Below, in pieces: positions 47,431 through 62,931 of a stretch of DNA of 64,000 nucleotides (the stretch's first letter is position 1; each line of letters starts with the position of its first letter). The stretch is taken from positions 5,227,096 through 5,291,095 of the forward strand of contig NZ_CP099397.1 of NCBI RefSeq assembly GCF_021495345.1, read 5' to 3'. Source of the stretch: Pseudomonas hydrolytica. GTDB taxonomy: Bacteria; Pseudomonadota; Gammaproteobacteria; Pseudomonadales; Pseudomonadaceae. Position numbers and translations under genes: made by a program. The notes beneath the pieces were generated by a model that searched no databases, was not told the origin of the DNA, and saw nothing but the letters and a program-made list of their open reading frames with translations.

Positions 47431-47865
47431 TCAGCGGACGCGACCACCGAACTTCTTGCGCATCTCTTCGATGGTGCGCAGCTGGGCAGCAGCCTCGGCC
47501 AGGCGTGCCGAAGCACTGCCGTAGTCGAACTCGGTGCCCTTCTCGCTCAGCGCCTTCTCGGCAGCCTTGCGCGCCTCGATGGCAGCGGCTTCATCCAGGT
47601 CGCCGGCACGAACGGCGGTGTCGGCAAGAACCTTCACCATGCTCGGCTGAACTTCCAGGAAGCCACCGGAGATGTAGAACACCTCCTCGGTGCCACCCTG
47701 CTTGATCACTCGCACCGGACCCGGCTTGAGATCGGTCAGCAGCGGGGTGTGGCCCGGCAGGATACCCAGGTCACCGAGGTGACCGTGGGCGATGACCATT
47801 TCCACCAGCCCCGAGAACAGCTCTTCTTCCGCACTGACGATATCGCAGTGGACTGACATAGCCAT
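47431..47865 (-). CDS. atpC: ATP synthase epsilon subunit
   Basis: A 144-residue F1 subunit: [55 protein letters not shown], and a C-terminal helical hairpin with many Ala/Glu/Lys. Last gene of the atp operon. An ATG two codons downstream is an alternative start. Confidence 0.97.
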   Translation of the reverse strand: MAMSVHCDIVSAEEELFSGLVEMVIAHGHLGDLGILPGHTPLLTDLKPGPVRVIKQGGTEEVFYISGGFLEVQPSMVKVLADTAVRAGDLDEAAAIEARKAAEKALSEKGTEFDYGSASARLAEAAAQLRTIEEMRKKFGGRVR

Positions 47866-47944
47866 AACAATGCCTCGGTTGAGAGGCCGGACAAGGCAGC
47901 TGCCCTATCCGGCCCGGACGCCCCCTAGAGGGCGCACCCGTTAC

Positions 47945-49351
<1,407 letters not shown>

Positions 49352-50215
49352 TTAAACCGCGGCAGCGCCGCCGACGATTTCCGAGATTTCCTGGGTGATC
49401 GCAGCCTGACGCGCCTTGTTGTAGATCAGCTGCAGATCGCTGATCAGGTTGCCGGCGTTGTCGGTTGCGTTCTTCATGGCGATCATCCGCGCGGCCTGTT
49501 CGCACGCGCTGTTCTCGACCACGGACTGATAGACCTGCGACTCCACGTAGCGGACCAGCAGCGCATCCAGCAGCTGCTGGGCGTCCGGCTCGTACACGTA
49601 GTCCCACAGACCCTTCTGTACCCCTTGCTCTTCGCTCGCGGCCAGCGGCAACAACTGCTGCACTTCCGGCTTCTGCACCATGGTGTTCACGAACTTGTTC
49701 GATACCAGGTAGAGGCGGTCGATACGGCCTTCGGCGTAGGCATCCAGCACGACCTTGACGCTACCGATCAGGTCGTTGATGGACGGCTCTTCACCCAGCT
49801 TGCTGATGGCGGCAACCACGTTGCCCCCGTTGCTGCGGAAGAAGCTCGCGCCCTTGCTGCCCACCACGCAGAAATCGGCGTCGACCTTCTGGTCGCGCCA
49901 TTCCTTCAGGCTTTTCAACAGCGCCTTGAACAGGTTGATGTTCAAGCCACCGCACAGACCACGATCCGAGGTCACCACGATATAACCGACGCGCTTTACA
50001 TCACGCTCCACCATGAACGAGTGGCGGTATTCCGGGTTCGCCTTGGCCAGGTGACCGATCACCTGACGAATACGCTCGGCGTAGGGGCGACCGGCAGCCA
50101 TGCGCTGTTGAGCCTTGCGCATTTTGCTGACCGCCACTTTTTCCATGGCGCTGGTGATCTTTTGCGTGCTTTTGATGCTCGCAATCTTGCTGCGAATCTC
50201 TTTTGCGCCTGCCAT
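49352..50215 (-). CDS. atpG: ATP synthase gamma subunit
   Basis: A 287-residue central shaft: [20 protein letters not shown] at the N-terminus, [10 protein letters not shown], and the C-terminal [29 protein letters not shown] helix. Sits between atpA and atpD in the standard order. Confidence 0.98.
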   Translation of the reverse strand: MAGAKEIRSKIASIKSTQKITSAMEKVAVSKMRKAQQRMAAGRPYAERIRQVIGHLAKANPEYRHSFMVERDVKRVGYIVVTSDRGLCGGLNINLFKALLKSLKEWRDQKVDADFCVVGSKGASFFRSNGGNVVAAISKLGEEPSINDLIGSVKVVLDAYAEGRIDRLYLVSNKFVNTMVQKPEVQQLLPLAASEEQGVQKGLWDYVYEPDAQQLLDALLVRYVESQVYQSVVENSACEQAARMIAMKNATDNAGNLISDLQLIYNKARQAAITQEISEIVGGAAAV

Positions 50216-50263
50216 TTCACACCTTTTGGTTCAAGCAGGCGGGGGCCGAAGCCCCCGCTGCGG

Positions 50264-51808
50264 TTACCAGGTTTGGGTGGCCTTGAACTTCTCGATACCG
50301 GCTTTCAGGCCAGCGTCGATTTCGTCGTTGAAGTCACCCTTCTCGTTGATCTTCGCCATCAGGTCGGCGTGATCACGCTTGAAGAAGGCGATCAGGGCCT
50401 GCTCGAAGCTGATGATCTTGGCGACTTCGACGTCCTGCAGGAAGCCGCGCTCGGCTGCGTACAGGGACACCGACATTTCGGCAATGGACATCGGCGCATA
50501 CTGCTTCTGCTTCATCAGCTCGGTTACGCGCTGACCATGCTCAAGCTGCTTGCGGGTGGCTTCGTCCAGGTCAGAAGCGAACTGGGCGAATGCCGCCAGT
50601 TCACGGTACTGAGCCAGAGCGGTACGGATACCACCGGAGAGCTTCTTGATGATCTTGGTCTGAGCCGCGCCACCGACGCGGGATACCGAGATACCGGCGT
50701 TGACGGCCGGACGGATACCCGAGTTGAACATGGCCGATTCCAGGAAGATCTGACCGTCGGTGATGGAAATCACGTTGGTCGGAACGAACGCGGAAACGTC
50801 ACCGGCCTGGGTTTCGATGATCGGCAGAGCGGTCAGCGAGCCAGTCTTGCCCTTCACGGCGCCATTGGTGAACTTCTCGACGTACTCTTCGGAAACGCGG
50901 GAAGCGCGCTCCAGCAGACGGCTGTGGAGATAGAACACGTCGCCCGGGTAGGCTTCACGGCCTGGCGGACGGCGCAGCAGCAGGGAGATCTGACGGTAGG
51001 CAACGGCCTGCTTGGACAGGTCGTCGTACACGATCAGGGCATCTTCACCGCGGTCGCGGAAGTATTCACCCATGGTGCAGCCGGCGTACGGAGCCAGGAA
51101 CTGCAGGGCAGCGGATTCGGAAGCCGAAGCTGCAACCACGATGGTGTTGGCCAGGGCGCCAGCTTCTTCCAGCTTGCGTACCACGTTGGCGATGGTCGAC
51201 TGCTTCTGACCTACGGCGACGTAGACGCAGCGGATGCCGCTGTCTTTCTGGTTGATGATGGCGTCGACGGCCAGAGCAGTCTTACCGATCTGACGGTCAC
51301 CGATGATCAGCTCGCGCTGGCCACGGCCTACCGGAATCATGGCATCGACGGACTTGTAACCGGTCTGTACCGGCTGGTCGACCGACTTACGCCAGATCAC
51401 GCCCGGCGCAACCTTTTCAACGGCGTCGCTGGCGGCGGCGTTGATCGGGCCTTTGCCATCGATCGGGTTGCCCAGTGCGTCAACCACACGGCCCAGCAGT
51501 TCCGGACCAACCGGGACTTCCAGGATGCGGCCGGTGCACTTGGCGCTCATGCCTTCGGCGAGGGTCAGGTAGCTACCCAGTACCACGGCACCCACGGAGT
51601 CTTGCTCCAGGTTCAGGGCCATGCCGTACACGCCACCAGGGAATTCGATCATCTCGCCGTACATCACGTCGGCGAGGCCGTAGATGCGCACGATACCGTC
51701 GGAAACGCTGACGATGGTGCCTTCATTACGGGCTTGAGCGGTTACATCAAGCGACTCAATGCGCTGCTTGATGATTTCGCTAATTTCGGAAGGATTCAGT
51801 TGCTGCAT
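50264..51808 (-). CDS. atpA: ATP synthase alpha subunit
   Basis: A 514-residue non-catalytic subunit: Walker [15 protein letters not shown], arginine finger region [14 protein letters not shown], and the N-terminal [17 protein letters not shown]. Standard length. Confidence 0.99.
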   Translation of the reverse strand: MQQLNPSEISEIIKQRIESLDVTAQARNEGTIVSVSDGIVRIYGLADVMYGEMIEFPGGVYGMALNLEQDSVGAVVLGSYLTLAEGMSAKCTGRILEVPVGPELLGRVVDALGNPIDGKGPINAAASDAVEKVAPGVIWRKSVDQPVQTGYKSVDAMIPVGRGQRELIIGDRQIGKTALAVDAIINQKDSGIRCVYVAVGQKQSTIANVVRKLEEAGALANTIVVAASASESAALQFLAPYAGCTMGEYFRDRGEDALIVYDDLSKQAVAYRQISLLLRRPPGREAYPGDVFYLHSRLLERASRVSEEYVEKFTNGAVKGKTGSLTALPIIETQAGDVSAFVPTNVISITDGQIFLESAMFNSGIRPAVNAGISVSRVGGAAQTKIIKKLSGGIRTALAQYRELAAFAQFASDLDEATRKQLEHGQRVTELMKQKQYAPMSIAEMSVSLYAAERGFLQDVEVAKIISFEQALIAFFKRDHADLMAKINEKGDFNDEIDAGLKAGIEKFKATQTW

Positions 51809-51823
51809 GCCAGTTCCCTCAAA

Positions 51824-52360
51824 TCAGGATTTCAACGCTTCGGCCAGCTTGTTCAGCTTGCCGCGGACCGAACCGTCGATGACCAGGTCACCTGCACGAA
51901 TGACAACGCCGCCGATCAGGGCGGGATTGACCACGGGCTTGGGCTGGACGGTGCGATCGAGCCGCTTGGAAAGGGCGGCAGCCAGAGTTTGCAATTGTTC
52001 GGCATTGAGCTCGAAAGCCGACTCGACCTCGACATCGAGGGCGCGTTCGGCTTCAGCCTTCAGCACGGCGAATTGTTCGCGTACCACCGGCAGCAGCGAC
52101 AGTCGGTCGTTGCTACCCAGCGAGCGCAGGAAGTTGCTGAACGAAGCGTCGATGTGCCCGGCACAGATCTGCGCCAGTACATTGACTTTCTGCTCATCGG
52201 TCAACGCCGGGTTGACCAACTGCTGAGCCACGGCCGAGGTCTGAACGGCAGCCGCGGAAAGCGACAGCATGTTCAGCCAGGCGTCGGCCTGCTGTGCAGC
52301 ACTGGCAAACTCAAACGCGGCTTTCGCGTAGGGCCGAGCGAGCGTGTTGGTATTGATCAT
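51824..52360 (-). CDS. atpH: ATP synthase delta subunit
   Basis: A 178-residue stalk subunit: ARPYAKAAFEFASAAQQADA at the N-terminus and the C-terminal GGVVIRAGDLVIDGSVRGKL, joining F1 to the b subunit. Confidence 0.97.
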   Translation of the reverse strand: MINTNTLARPYAKAAFEFASAAQQADAWLNMLSLSAAAVQTSAVAQQLVNPALTDEQKVNVLAQICAGHIDASFSNFLRSLGSNDRLSLLPVVREQFAVLKAEAERALDVEVESAFELNAEQLQTLAAALSKRLDRTVQPKPVVNPALIGGVVIRAGDLVIDGSVRGKLNKLAEALKS

Positions 52361-52372
52361 CGCGAGCCTCGC

Positions 52373-52843
52373 TTAGAGTTGAGAGGCCAGTTTTGCGACC
52401 AGATCGTTGTGCGCAGCGCCGTCCACGGAGGACTGCAGGATCTGCTCGGCGCCGGTGACAGCCAGAGCTGCTACCTGTGCACGCAGTTGATCCTTGGCAC
52501 GGTTCACTTCCAGATCGATTTCGGCTTTGGCGCCTGCGATCAACTTTTCACCTTCGGAGCGGGCCTGGGCCTTGGCTTCCTCGACGATCGCGTTGGCGGT
52601 CTTGTTCGCCCGATCGAGAATCTCGGCAGCTTGCTCTTTGGTGTCACGAAGCATCTGGGCAGCGCGTTCCTGGGCCAACTGCAGATCACGCTCGGCGCGC
52701 CCGGCAGCATCCAGACCTTCTGCGATTTTCTTCTGGCGTTCCTGCATGGCCTGCGTCAGCGGCGGCCATACGAACTTCATGCAGAACCAGACGAAAATAG
52801 CGAAGGCAATCGTTTGACCGAACAGGGTCAGGTTAATGTTCAC
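52373..52843 (-). CDS. atpF: ATP synthase b subunit
   Basis: A 156-residue stator: one N-terminal membrane helix ([25 protein letters not shown]), then a long charged coiled coil ([20 protein letters not shown]). It dimerises and holds F1 in place. Confidence 0.97.
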   Translation of the reverse strand: MNINLTLFGQTIAFAIFVWFCMKFVWPPLTQAMQERQKKIAEGLDAAGRAERDLQLAQERAAQMLRDTKEQAAEILDRANKTANAIVEEAKAQARSEGEKLIAGAKAEIDLEVNRAKDQLRAQVAALAVTGAEQILQSSVDGAAHNDLVAKLASQL

Positions 52844-52927
52844 AGCGATTTACCTCGTGCTATCTCGTGTTCCGGGGAAGAAAAGCCTGAAGAGGCAGCA
52901 CGCATGCTGCCTCGAACTCAGGAGCTC

Positions 52928-53179
<252 letters not shown>

Positions 53180-53220
53180 TTAAGGTTACGAGTTAGGGGT
53201 TTTCGGGTTTTCGGTGTCGA

Positions 53221-54063
<843 letters not shown>

Positions 54064-54453
54064 TCAGAAAACTTTCATGAGCAGGGGCGCACAGGCTGCC
54101 GCCAGAAGGGCAAGCAGATAACCGATGAACAGCATCATCGGTTCCAGTGGTTCAACCCCTACGAACGTCAGTGCAAACAGCACTGCCGTGATAATCCATT
54201 TACCCATGGCCCCGGCCCAGATCGACTGGACGATGGCCTTGGCCGAACGCGCGCCAAAATAACGAAAGGCCTTGAATGCAAAATACGCGTTGGCCAGCAG
54301 GGCGATCAGCCCTCCCAGCAATATCGAATAAGCCGCAACCCACCCGACACTGACGGCAAAAACCACTGCGCTCACAGCCGTCACGATGGCCTGAAGAATC
54401 AGGATCGGAAAACCGGGCTGACGATGAAACGGGGCCTTACTCGGGATGCCCAT
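54064..54453 (-). CDS. atpI: ATP synthase assembly protein I
   Basis: A 129-residue protein with four hydrophobic segments, including VGWVAAYSILLGGLIALLAN. ATG 54453 is chosen because AGGGAGAGG precedes it. It assists c-ring assembly and is the first gene of the atp operon. Confidence 0.9.
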   Translation of the reverse strand: MGIPSKAPFHRQPGFPILILQAIVTAVSAVVFAVSVGWVAAYSILLGGLIALLANAYFAFKAFRYFGARSAKAIVQSIWAGAMGKWIITAVLFALTFVGVEPLEPMMLFIGYLLALLAAACAPLLMKVF

Positions 54454-54584
54454 CGACCTCTCCCTGCAAAGCCGCCGAATCTCGGCCTGTAGCCGACAAA
54501 ATTGCGCGGGGAGTATATGGGCCTCCCAGCGCCCGATCAACCGTGCTGTAGTAGGAGGCGATTAGGACTACAGACTGAATTGTT

Positions 54585-55454
54585 TCAACGAATGTGCGCC
54601 AGTACACCCTGCAGTTCATCGAGGGAGTTGTAGCGGATCACCAACTGCCCCTTGCCCTTGCTCCCGTGCTTGATCTGCACCGGTGAGCCCAGACGCTCTG
54701 CGAGCTTCTGTTCCAGGCGACTGATGTCCGGATCGGCCTTGGCCTTGGCCGGCGCCGGTTTGGCGCTCAGCCACTGGCGCACCAGGGCCTCGGTCTGACG
54801 AACGGTCAGGCCACGTGCGACAACATGTCGCGCCGCCTCGATCTGCTGTTCCAGGGGCAGACCGAGCAGCGCACGGGCATGACCCATCTCCAGGTCGCCA
54901 TGGGCGAGCAGGGTTTTGATCTCTTCGGGCAGGGCGATCAGGCGCAGCAGGTTGGTGATGGTGACGCGCGACTTGCCGACGGCATCGGCGACCTGTTGCT
55001 GGGTCAGCTCGAATTCCTGCTGCAGGCGCTGCAGGGCCACGGCTTCCTCGATCGGATTGAGGTCTTCGCGCTGGATGTTCTCGATCAGCGCCATGGCGAT
55101 GGCGGCTTCATCGGGCAGCTCACGGACCATGGCCGGAATCTTGTCCTGACCGGCCAACTGGCTGGCCCGCCAGCGCCGCTCACCGGCGACGATCTCGAAA
55201 CGGCCACCGCCGATGGGGCGCAGCACGATGGGCTGCATCACGCCCTGGGCGCGAATGGAGGCGGCGAGTTCTTCCAGTGCGGTCTGATCCATGTCGCGGC
55301 GCGGCTGGTACTTGCCGCGCTGGATCAGATCCAGCGGCACGTACTGCAATTCGCGCGTATCGACCTGGGCGGCCTCTTCCTGCAGTGCGCTGACGGTGTT
55401 GCCACCGAGCAGGGCGTCCAGACCTCGACCCAGACCTCGTTTCTTCGCAGCCAT
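54585..55454 (-). CDS. parB: Chromosome partitioning protein ParB
   Basis: A 289-residue CTPase/DNA-binding protein: GLGRGLDALLGG at the N-terminus, the CTP-binding GERRWRAS box and ENIQREDLNPIEEA, central HTH QQQVADAVGKSRVTITNLLR, and a C-terminal dimerisation domain. ATG 55454 is chosen (AAGGAACAACCGC before it). It loads on parS, a copy of which lies in cobW. Confidence 0.97.
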   Translation of the reverse strand: MAAKKRGLGRGLDALLGGNTVSALQEEAAQVDTRELQYVPLDLIQRGKYQPRRDMDQTALEELAASIRAQGVMQPIVLRPIGGGRFEIVAGERRWRASQLAGQDKIPAMVRELPDEAAIAMALIENIQREDLNPIEEAVALQRLQQEFELTQQQVADAVGKSRVTITNLLRLIALPEEIKTLLAHGDLEMGHARALLGLPLEQQIEAARHVVARGLTVRQTEALVRQWLSAKPAPAKAKADPDISRLEQKLAERLGSPVQIKHGSKGKGQLVIRYNSLDELQGVLAHIR

Positions 55455-55465
55455 GCGGTTGTTCC

Positions 55466-56254
55466 TTAAGCGGTAGCGGTTTTCGCGGCGGCACGCTGAC
55501 GGCGCACCAGCTCGCCGGCCAAGGCCAGGTAGGCGATGGCACCACGGGATTGTTTGTCGTAGACCAGCGCCGGCATGCCGAAACTCGGCGCCTCGGCCAG
55601 GCGCACGTTGCGCGGGATCACGGCGTCGTACAGCTTGTCGCCGAAGTGTTCCTTGAGCTGAGCCGTGACGTCGTTGGTCAGGCTGATGCGCGGGTCGTAC
55701 ATGGTGCGCAGCAGACCTTCGATCTGCAGCTTGGGATTGAGCAGCTGACCGATGCGCTGGATGCTGTTGACCAGATCGGACAGGCCCTCGAGCGCGTAGT
55801 ACTCGCACTGCATGGGGATGATCACGCCGTCGGCAGCGACCAAGGCGTTGATGGTCAGCATGTTCAGCGACGGCGGGCAGTCGATGAGGATGTAGTCGTA
55901 GTTCTCGCGGATCGGCGCCAGGGCATAACGCAGGCGGCTTTCCTTCATCTTCATCTCGAGCAGGGCGACTTCGGCGGCGGTCAGGTCGCGGTTGGCCGGC
56001 AGCAGCTGATAGCCGCCGTGCTCGGAGAACTGCATGGCCTGGCTCAGGTCGCATTCGCCGATCAGCACGTCGTAGATCGAGTGCTCCAGCCCGTGCTTGT
56101 CCACACCGCTGCCCATGGTGGCGTTGCCCTGCGGGTCGAGGTCGATCAGCAGCACGCGACGCTTGGTCGCCACCAGCGAAGCGGCCAGGTTGATGCACGT
56201 CGTGGTTTTGCCCACGCCGCCTTTCTGGTTGGCGATCGCGAATACCTTGGCCAT
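55466..56254 (-). CDS. parA: Chromosome partitioning ATPase ParA (Soj)
   Basis: A 262-residue ATPase: deviant Walker A KGGVGKTTTCINLA, LLIDLDPQGNATMGSG, Walker B YILIDCPPSLNMLT. ATG 56254 is chosen (AAGGGGAAAGAAG before it). It pairs with ParB 11 bp downstream to segregate the origin region. Confidence 0.97.
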   Translation of the reverse strand: MAKVFAIANQKGGVGKTTTCINLAASLVATKRRVLLIDLDPQGNATMGSGVDKHGLEHSIYDVLIGECDLSQAMQFSEHGGYQLLPANRDLTAAEVALLEMKMKESRLRYALAPIRENYDYILIDCPPSLNMLTINALVAADGVIIPMQCEYYALEGLSDLVNSIQRIGQLLNPKLQIEGLLRTMYDPRISLTNDVTAQLKEHFGDKLYDAVIPRNVRLAEAPSFGMPALVYDKQSRGAIAYLALAGELVRRQRAAAKTATA

Positions 56255-56265
56255 CTTCTTTCCCC

Positions 56266-56909
56266 TTAGACCGAGCGACGCAGTATCAACAGATGGCGCT
56301 GGCCTTGGCAACCGGGAACCCGCAGCACATGGGTGGCATCGAGACGGAAGTCCGCCGGCAGGGCCTGCAGCTCGTCGTCCGGGTGCACGCCCTTCATGGC
56401 CAGCCAGTGGGTGTCGGCACTGCCCAGGTGGCGGGTCCAGTCGCTGAAGTCCTGCAGGCTGCTGAAGGCCCGCGAGCTGATGCCGTCGAACGGCTGCTCG
56501 GGGCGATAGGTTTCGACCCGGCTGTGGACCACCTCGAGGTTGGCGAGTTTCAGCTCCAGCTTCACCTGGACGAGAAAACGGGTCTTCTTGCCGTTGGAGT
56601 CGAGCAGGGTGAAACGCCGCTCGGGAAACATGATCGCCAGGGGAATACCGGGCATGCCGCCGCCGCTGCCGACATCCAGCCAGTTATCCCCACGCTCGGC
56701 AACGAATGGCACCACCGACAGACTGTCGAGCAGATGACGCGACACCATTTCGTCCGGGTCGCGCACCGCGGTGAGGTTGTAGGCCTTGTTCCACTTGATC
56801 AGCAGGCCCAGGTAGGCGAGCAGTTGTTCCTGCTGCCGCTCGCTGAGCTCGATGCCCAGCTCGCGAGCGCCCTGCAGCAGTTCTTCGGCGTGACGCTGAG
56901 TGACCGACA

Positions 56910-56910
<1 letters not shown>
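56266..56910 (-). CDS. rsmG: 16S rRNA G527 N7-methyltransferase
   Basis: A 214-residue SAM-dependent enzyme: [31 protein letters not shown] motif [17 protein letters not shown], and the RAFSSL block. Its ATG overlaps the mnmG stop (TGATG). Confidence 0.97.
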
Positions 56911-58802
<1,892 letters not shown>

Positions 58803-59407
58803 CACGCACCTCGTGCCTGTTGAAAAGGGGTCTGAAAGAAAGGCGGCAAGTATAGGGACTTCGGCCTCTTGAATGAAGCCTTCTGCACAAAAAATAGCCA
58901 ATCTTCCTGGCTGATCCGTACAACCGGATCAGCCTTCCTGAACACTTCTCGCCTCGGAGCGTTCAAGCCTGCTTATAGAAAATAGAAAGAGAGAATTTTT
59001 ATAAAGCTTGTTCTTTATGTTTATGTATGGTGCAAGGCAATTCTGTGGATAAGGTGCTGAGAGCCCCGTCATTGCAGGTGTACAGCGGATGATAAGCCTG
59101 TGCCGTTCCTGCTCGGTTCCGCTGGGAAAGCTGCTGAACCACTGTGGATGGAAGTACCAGTTGTCCACAGGGGGATTTACGCCCAGCTTTGTCAGAGGCT
59201 TATGAGCAGGGCTCAGGGGCGGTTTTCCACAGGGTTTATCTGGGCGTTGAATAAGTCGAAAACAGCTTCATGTGCTGCAGGCGAACGCCCGTAGCCCGGA
59301 TGAAATCCAGGATATCGATTGAGGTTCATCGGGGAATGTGACGCGCCAAGGAACGAAGGCGCGCCTTGTTCGTGCGCGCGGCGCTTGTCTTGCGACTCAG
59401 CGGTTTT
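58803..59407. other. 605-bp mnmG-mnmE gap with DnaA boxes, origin-like
   Basis: No gene. It contains an exact DnaA box (TGTGGATAA, 59044-59052), imperfect ones (TTGTCCACA at 59160, TTTTCCACA at 59223), and an AT-rich stretch about 58975-59035 (AAAATAGAAAGAGAGAATTT). The order of words (AATAGAAAGA, box, GTGCTGAGAGCCCCGT, boxes, GGCTCAGG) parallels the rpmH-dnaA gap. Confidence 0.6.
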
Positions 59408-60775
59408 CTATTTGCCGATGCAGAAGCTGGAGAAGATTCGCCCCAGCAGGTCGTCGCTGCTGAAGGCGCCGGTGATCTCGCCCAGGGCCTGTTGGGCCAT
59501 GCGCAGGTCCTCGGCCAGCAGCTCGCCGGCGCCCATCAGGGTGAGCTGGTTGCGGCCGTGCTCGAGGTACTGCTCGGCCTGATGCAGCGCTTCTAGGTGG
59601 CGGCGGCGAGCGCTGAAACCGCTCTCGGCGGTCTGTTGATAACCCATGCAGGCTTTCAGGTGTTCGCGCAGCAGCTCCAGACCATCCGCCGACTTGGCCG
59701 ACAGGCTGAGGGTGACATGGCCATCGGCGCTGGTTTGCAACGTGACCGCCTCGCCGGACAGGTCGGCCTTGTTGCGGATCAGGGTGACCCGCGCCGGGTC
59801 CGGGCGCTGTTCGAGGAACTCCGGCCACAAGGCGAAGGGATCGGCCGCTTCCGGCGCGGTGGAGTCCACCACCAGCAACACCCGGTCGGCCTCGCCGATA
59901 GCCTTGAGCGCGCGCTCCACACCGATGCGCTCGACCTGGTCGTCGGTGTCGCGCAGGCCGGCGGTGTCGACCACGTGCAGCGGCATGCCGTCGATGTGGA
60001 TATGTTCACGCAGCACATCGCGGGTGGTGCCGGCGATATCGGTGACGATGGCTGCTTCGCGCCCAGCCAGGGCATTGAGCAGACTGGACTTGCCGGCATT
60101 GGGCCGGCCGGCGATGACCACCGTCATGCCGTCGCGCAGCAGGGCACCCTGGCCGGCTTCGCGCAGCACTGTGGATAAGTCGGCGCGCACGCTATCGAGC
60201 TGGCTCAGCACATGACCATCGGCGAGGAAGTCGATCTCCTCTTCGGGAAAATCTATGGCGGCCTCGACGTAGATGCGCAGCTGGATCAGGGATTCGGTCA
60301 GTGCATGCACGCGTCTGGAGAATTCGCCCTGCAGCGATCGCAGCGCATTGCGCGCGGCCTGTTCGGAGCTGGCCTCGATCAGGTCGGCGATGGCTTCGGC
60401 CTGGGCCAGGTCGAGCTTGTCGTTGAGAAAGGCGCGCTCGCTGAACTCACCCGGGCGTGCCAGGCGCGCGCCCAGCTCCAGGCAGCGGCGCAGCAGCAGA
60501 TCGAGCACCACCGGGCCGCCATGGCCCTGCAGCTCGAGCACGTCTTCGCCGGTGAAGGAGTTCGGGCCGGGGAAGTAGATGGCCAGGCCTTCGTCCAGGG
60601 TCAGCTCGTTGGTGCCGTAGAACGGCCCGTGATGGGCGAAGCGCGGCTTCAGCTCACGTCGGCAGATGCCCTGGGCCAGCTGCCCGGCCAGCGGTCCGGA
60701 CACGCGCACGATACCCACGCCGCCCCGACCCTGGGCGGTGGCGACGGCGGCGATGGTGTCTCGGGCGTGGTTCAT
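59408..60775 (-). CDS. mnmE: tRNA modification GTPase MnmE
   Basis: A 455-residue protein: N-terminal [20 protein letters not shown], helical middle, G domain with Walker [28 protein letters not shown] and NKAD, and the C-terminal FCIGK that carries the catalytic Cys. Partner of MnmG. Confidence 0.98.
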   Translation of the reverse strand: MNHARDTIAAVATAQGRGGVGIVRVSGPLAGQLAQGICRRELKPRFAHHGPFYGTNELTLDEGLAIYFPGPNSFTGEDVLELQGHGGPVVLDLLLRRCLELGARLARPGEFSERAFLNDKLDLAQAEAIADLIEASSEQAARNALRSLQGEFSRRVHALTESLIQLRIYVEAAIDFPEEEIDFLADGHVLSQLDSVRADLSTVLREAGQGALLRDGMTVVIAGRPNAGKSSLLNALAGREAAIVTDIAGTTRDVLREHIHIDGMPLHVVDTAGLRDTDDQVERIGVERALKAIGEADRVLLVVDSTAPEAADPFALWPEFLEQRPDPARVTLIRNKADLSGEAVTLQTSADGHVTLSLSAKSADGLELLREHLKACMGYQQTAESGFSARRRHLEALHQAEQYLEHGRNQLTLMGAGELLAEDLRMAQQALGEITGAFSSDDLLGRIFSSFCIGK

Positions 60776-60888
60776 GGCGGTCTACTCGGTGTGTACGGGT
60801 GGCTGTAGGAGCGGGGGAAGCCCGGTTCTCTGCTCGCAACGCTTGTGAACAGAGATTCGTGTGCCCTACGACAAATGCTTGGATAGCA

Positions 60889-60912
60889 AAACGCCCCAAT
60901 CATGGGGCGTTT
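60889..60912 (-). terminator. Intrinsic terminator after yidC
   Basis: AAACGCCCC-AATCAT-GGGGCGTTT, 26 bp past the yidC stop. The rest of the yidC-mnmE gap contains a degenerate half-REP. Confidence 0.85.
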
Positions 60913-60937
60913 GCGTGTTGCTTGGAAGCTTGGCGAA

Positions 60938-62683
60938 TCAGGCGTTGGCCGGTTTCGCTGCGGCTTCGATCTTGCGCGTAATGTACCACTGCTGACCGAT
61001 GGACAGGATGTTGTTGACCACCCAGTACAGCACCAGACCTGCCGGGAACCACAGGAAGAAGAAGGTGAAGATGATCGGCATCAGCTTCAGCACACGGGCC
61101 TGCATGGGATCCGGCGGCGTCGGGTTGAGCTGCTGCTGGATGAACATGGTGGCGCCCATGATGATCGGCAGGATGAAGAACGGATCCTTGATCGACAGGT
61201 CGGTGATCCAGAACATCCACGGGGCCTGACGCATTTCCACGGATTCCAGCAGCACCCAGTACAGGGCAAGGAATACCGGCATCTGCACGAGGATCGGCAG
61301 GCAGCCGCCCAGCGGGTTGATCTTCTCTTTCTTGTACAGCTCCATCATCGCCTGGGACATCTTCTGGCGATCGTCACCATGCTGCTCCTTCAGCGCCTGC
61401 AGTTTCGGCGAAACGGCGCGCATGCGAGCCATCGAGCGGTAGCTGGCGGCCGACAGCGGGAAGAAGATCAGCTTGATGATGATGGTCAGGACGATGATCG
61501 ACCAACCCCAGTTGCCGAGCAGGCCGTGGATCACTTCCAGCAGCCAGAAGATCGGCTGCGCCAGGAACCACAGGAAGCCGTAGTCGACGGTCAGCTCCAG
61601 GCCCGGGGACAGCTTGCCCAGGTGCTCCTGCAGCTTGGGACCGGCATAGAGGATCGCGCCGGTTTCGCCCTGCGCGCCGGCAGCGACCTGTACGGCCGGA
61701 CCGGTGAAGCCGACGATGTAGTTGCCCTGGCTGTCCTTGCGGGTCTGGACCAGGTTGGTGCTGTCCTTGCTCGGTACCCAGGCGGTGACGAAGTAGTGCT
61801 GCAGCCAGGCGACCCAGCCGCCCTGCACGGTTTCCTTGAAGGACTGCTTGTCGATGTCCTTCATCGACACCTTCTTGTACGGCTCGTCACTGGTCCACAG
61901 CGCGGCGCCCAGGTAGGTTGCGGTGCCGGTTGCGGTGGTGGAGGACGGGTCGCCGCTGTTGTCGCGCTTGAGCTGGGCGAACAGGTTGCCGCTCCAGGCC
62001 TGGTCGCTCTGGTTGTCGATCAGGTAGCGCACATCGACCTGGTAGGCGGACGGATCGACGCAGCCCGGCTTCTTCAGCTGTTGCTCGCGCGCCGAGCACT
62101 GCGGGTTGAGGCCGCGCTTGAAGCTGTAGCGCTTGATGTAGCTGACGCCGTTCTCGCTATAGGTGAGATCGACCACCAGGCTGTCCTGGCCGTCGGCCAT
62201 TGCATAGCTCTGCTTCTCGCTGGACCACAGGGCACGGCCGCTTGACTTGTCCGGCGCGTTCTGGCCGATCAGGCCGCTTTGGGCCAGGTAGGTACGCTCG
62301 CTGCCGTTGTCGAACAGCTGAAACGGCACGTCCGGGCGGTCCTGACGACGCGGGTACTGCGGCAGACGCAGCTGCACGATGTCGCCACCACGCGGGTCGA
62401 TGGCCAGGTCGAGCACATCGGTCTTGACGCGGATCAGCTCATCGCTGGCCGCTGCAGTCGGCGCAACGGCAGCCGCAGTGGGCTCGGCCACGGCAGTGGG
62501 GATGTCGTCGCTGCCAGTGCTGGCAGTAGCTGCAGGCGTATCGGGCAGGGCGGGCGTCGCGGCGGTCGAGGAACTTACCTCGGCCGGCAGAGCAGCCTGA
62601 CCATAGTCCTCGTTCCATTGCAGGACCATGAGGTAGGACACGACTGCCAGGGCGACGATCAGGATCGAGCGTTGGATATCCAT
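60938..62683 (-). CDS. yidC: Membrane protein insertase YidC
   Basis: A 581-residue inner-membrane protein: N-terminal helix (SILIVALAVVSYLMVLQWNE), large periplasmic beta domain, then the conserved insertase core (GNWGWSIIVLTIIIKLIFFP, LGGCLPILVQMPVFLALYWV). Starts 2 bp after yidD. Confidence 0.98.
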   Translation of the reverse strand: MDIQRSILIVALAVVSYLMVLQWNEDYGQAALPAEVSSSTAATPALPDTPAATASTGSDDIPTAVAEPTAAAVAPTAAASDELIRVKTDVLDLAIDPRGGDIVQLRLPQYPRRQDRPDVPFQLFDNGSERTYLAQSGLIGQNAPDKSSGRALWSSEKQSYAMADGQDSLVVDLTYSENGVSYIKRYSFKRGLNPQCSAREQQLKKPGCVDPSAYQVDVRYLIDNQSDQAWSGNLFAQLKRDNSGDPSSTTATGTATYLGAALWTSDEPYKKVSMKDIDKQSFKETVQGGWVAWLQHYFVTAWVPSKDSTNLVQTRKDSQGNYIVGFTGPAVQVAAGAQGETGAILYAGPKLQEHLGKLSPGLELTVDYGFLWFLAQPIFWLLEVIHGLLGNWGWSIIVLTIIIKLIFFPLSAASYRSMARMRAVSPKLQALKEQHGDDRQKMSQAMMELYKKEKINPLGGCLPILVQMPVFLALYWVLLESVEMRQAPWMFWITDLSIKDPFFILPIIMGATMFIQQQLNPTPPDPMQARVLKLMPIIFTFFFLWFPAGLVLYWVVNNILSIGQQWYITRKIEAAAKPANA

Positions 62684-62685
62684 GA

Positions 62686-62931
62686 TTATTCGGCCATCGA
62701 AGGGGAACGGGAGGTTTTTGCGGGGGGAACCGGGTCGTAACCGCCGGGATTCCAGGGGTGGCAGCGACCGAGACGGCGCGCTGCCAGCCAGCCACCACGC
62801 AGGAAGCCATGTTGCTCGATGGCTTCGTAGGCATAGCAGGAACAGCTGGGATAGAAGCGACAGTGGCTGACCATCAGTGGGCTGATGGCATAGCGATACA
62901 CCTGAATGCAGGCTAGGGCCGCTTTACGCAT
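62686..62931 (-). CDS. yidD: Membrane protein insertion efficiency factor YidD
   Basis: An 81-residue protein: [57 protein letters not shown] 62931 overlaps the end of rnpA by 8 bp. Confidence 0.97.
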   Translation of the reverse strand: MRKAALACIQVYRYAISPLMVSHCRFYPSCSCYAYEAIEQHGFLRGGWLAARRLGRCHPWNPGGYDPVPPAKTSRSPSMAE

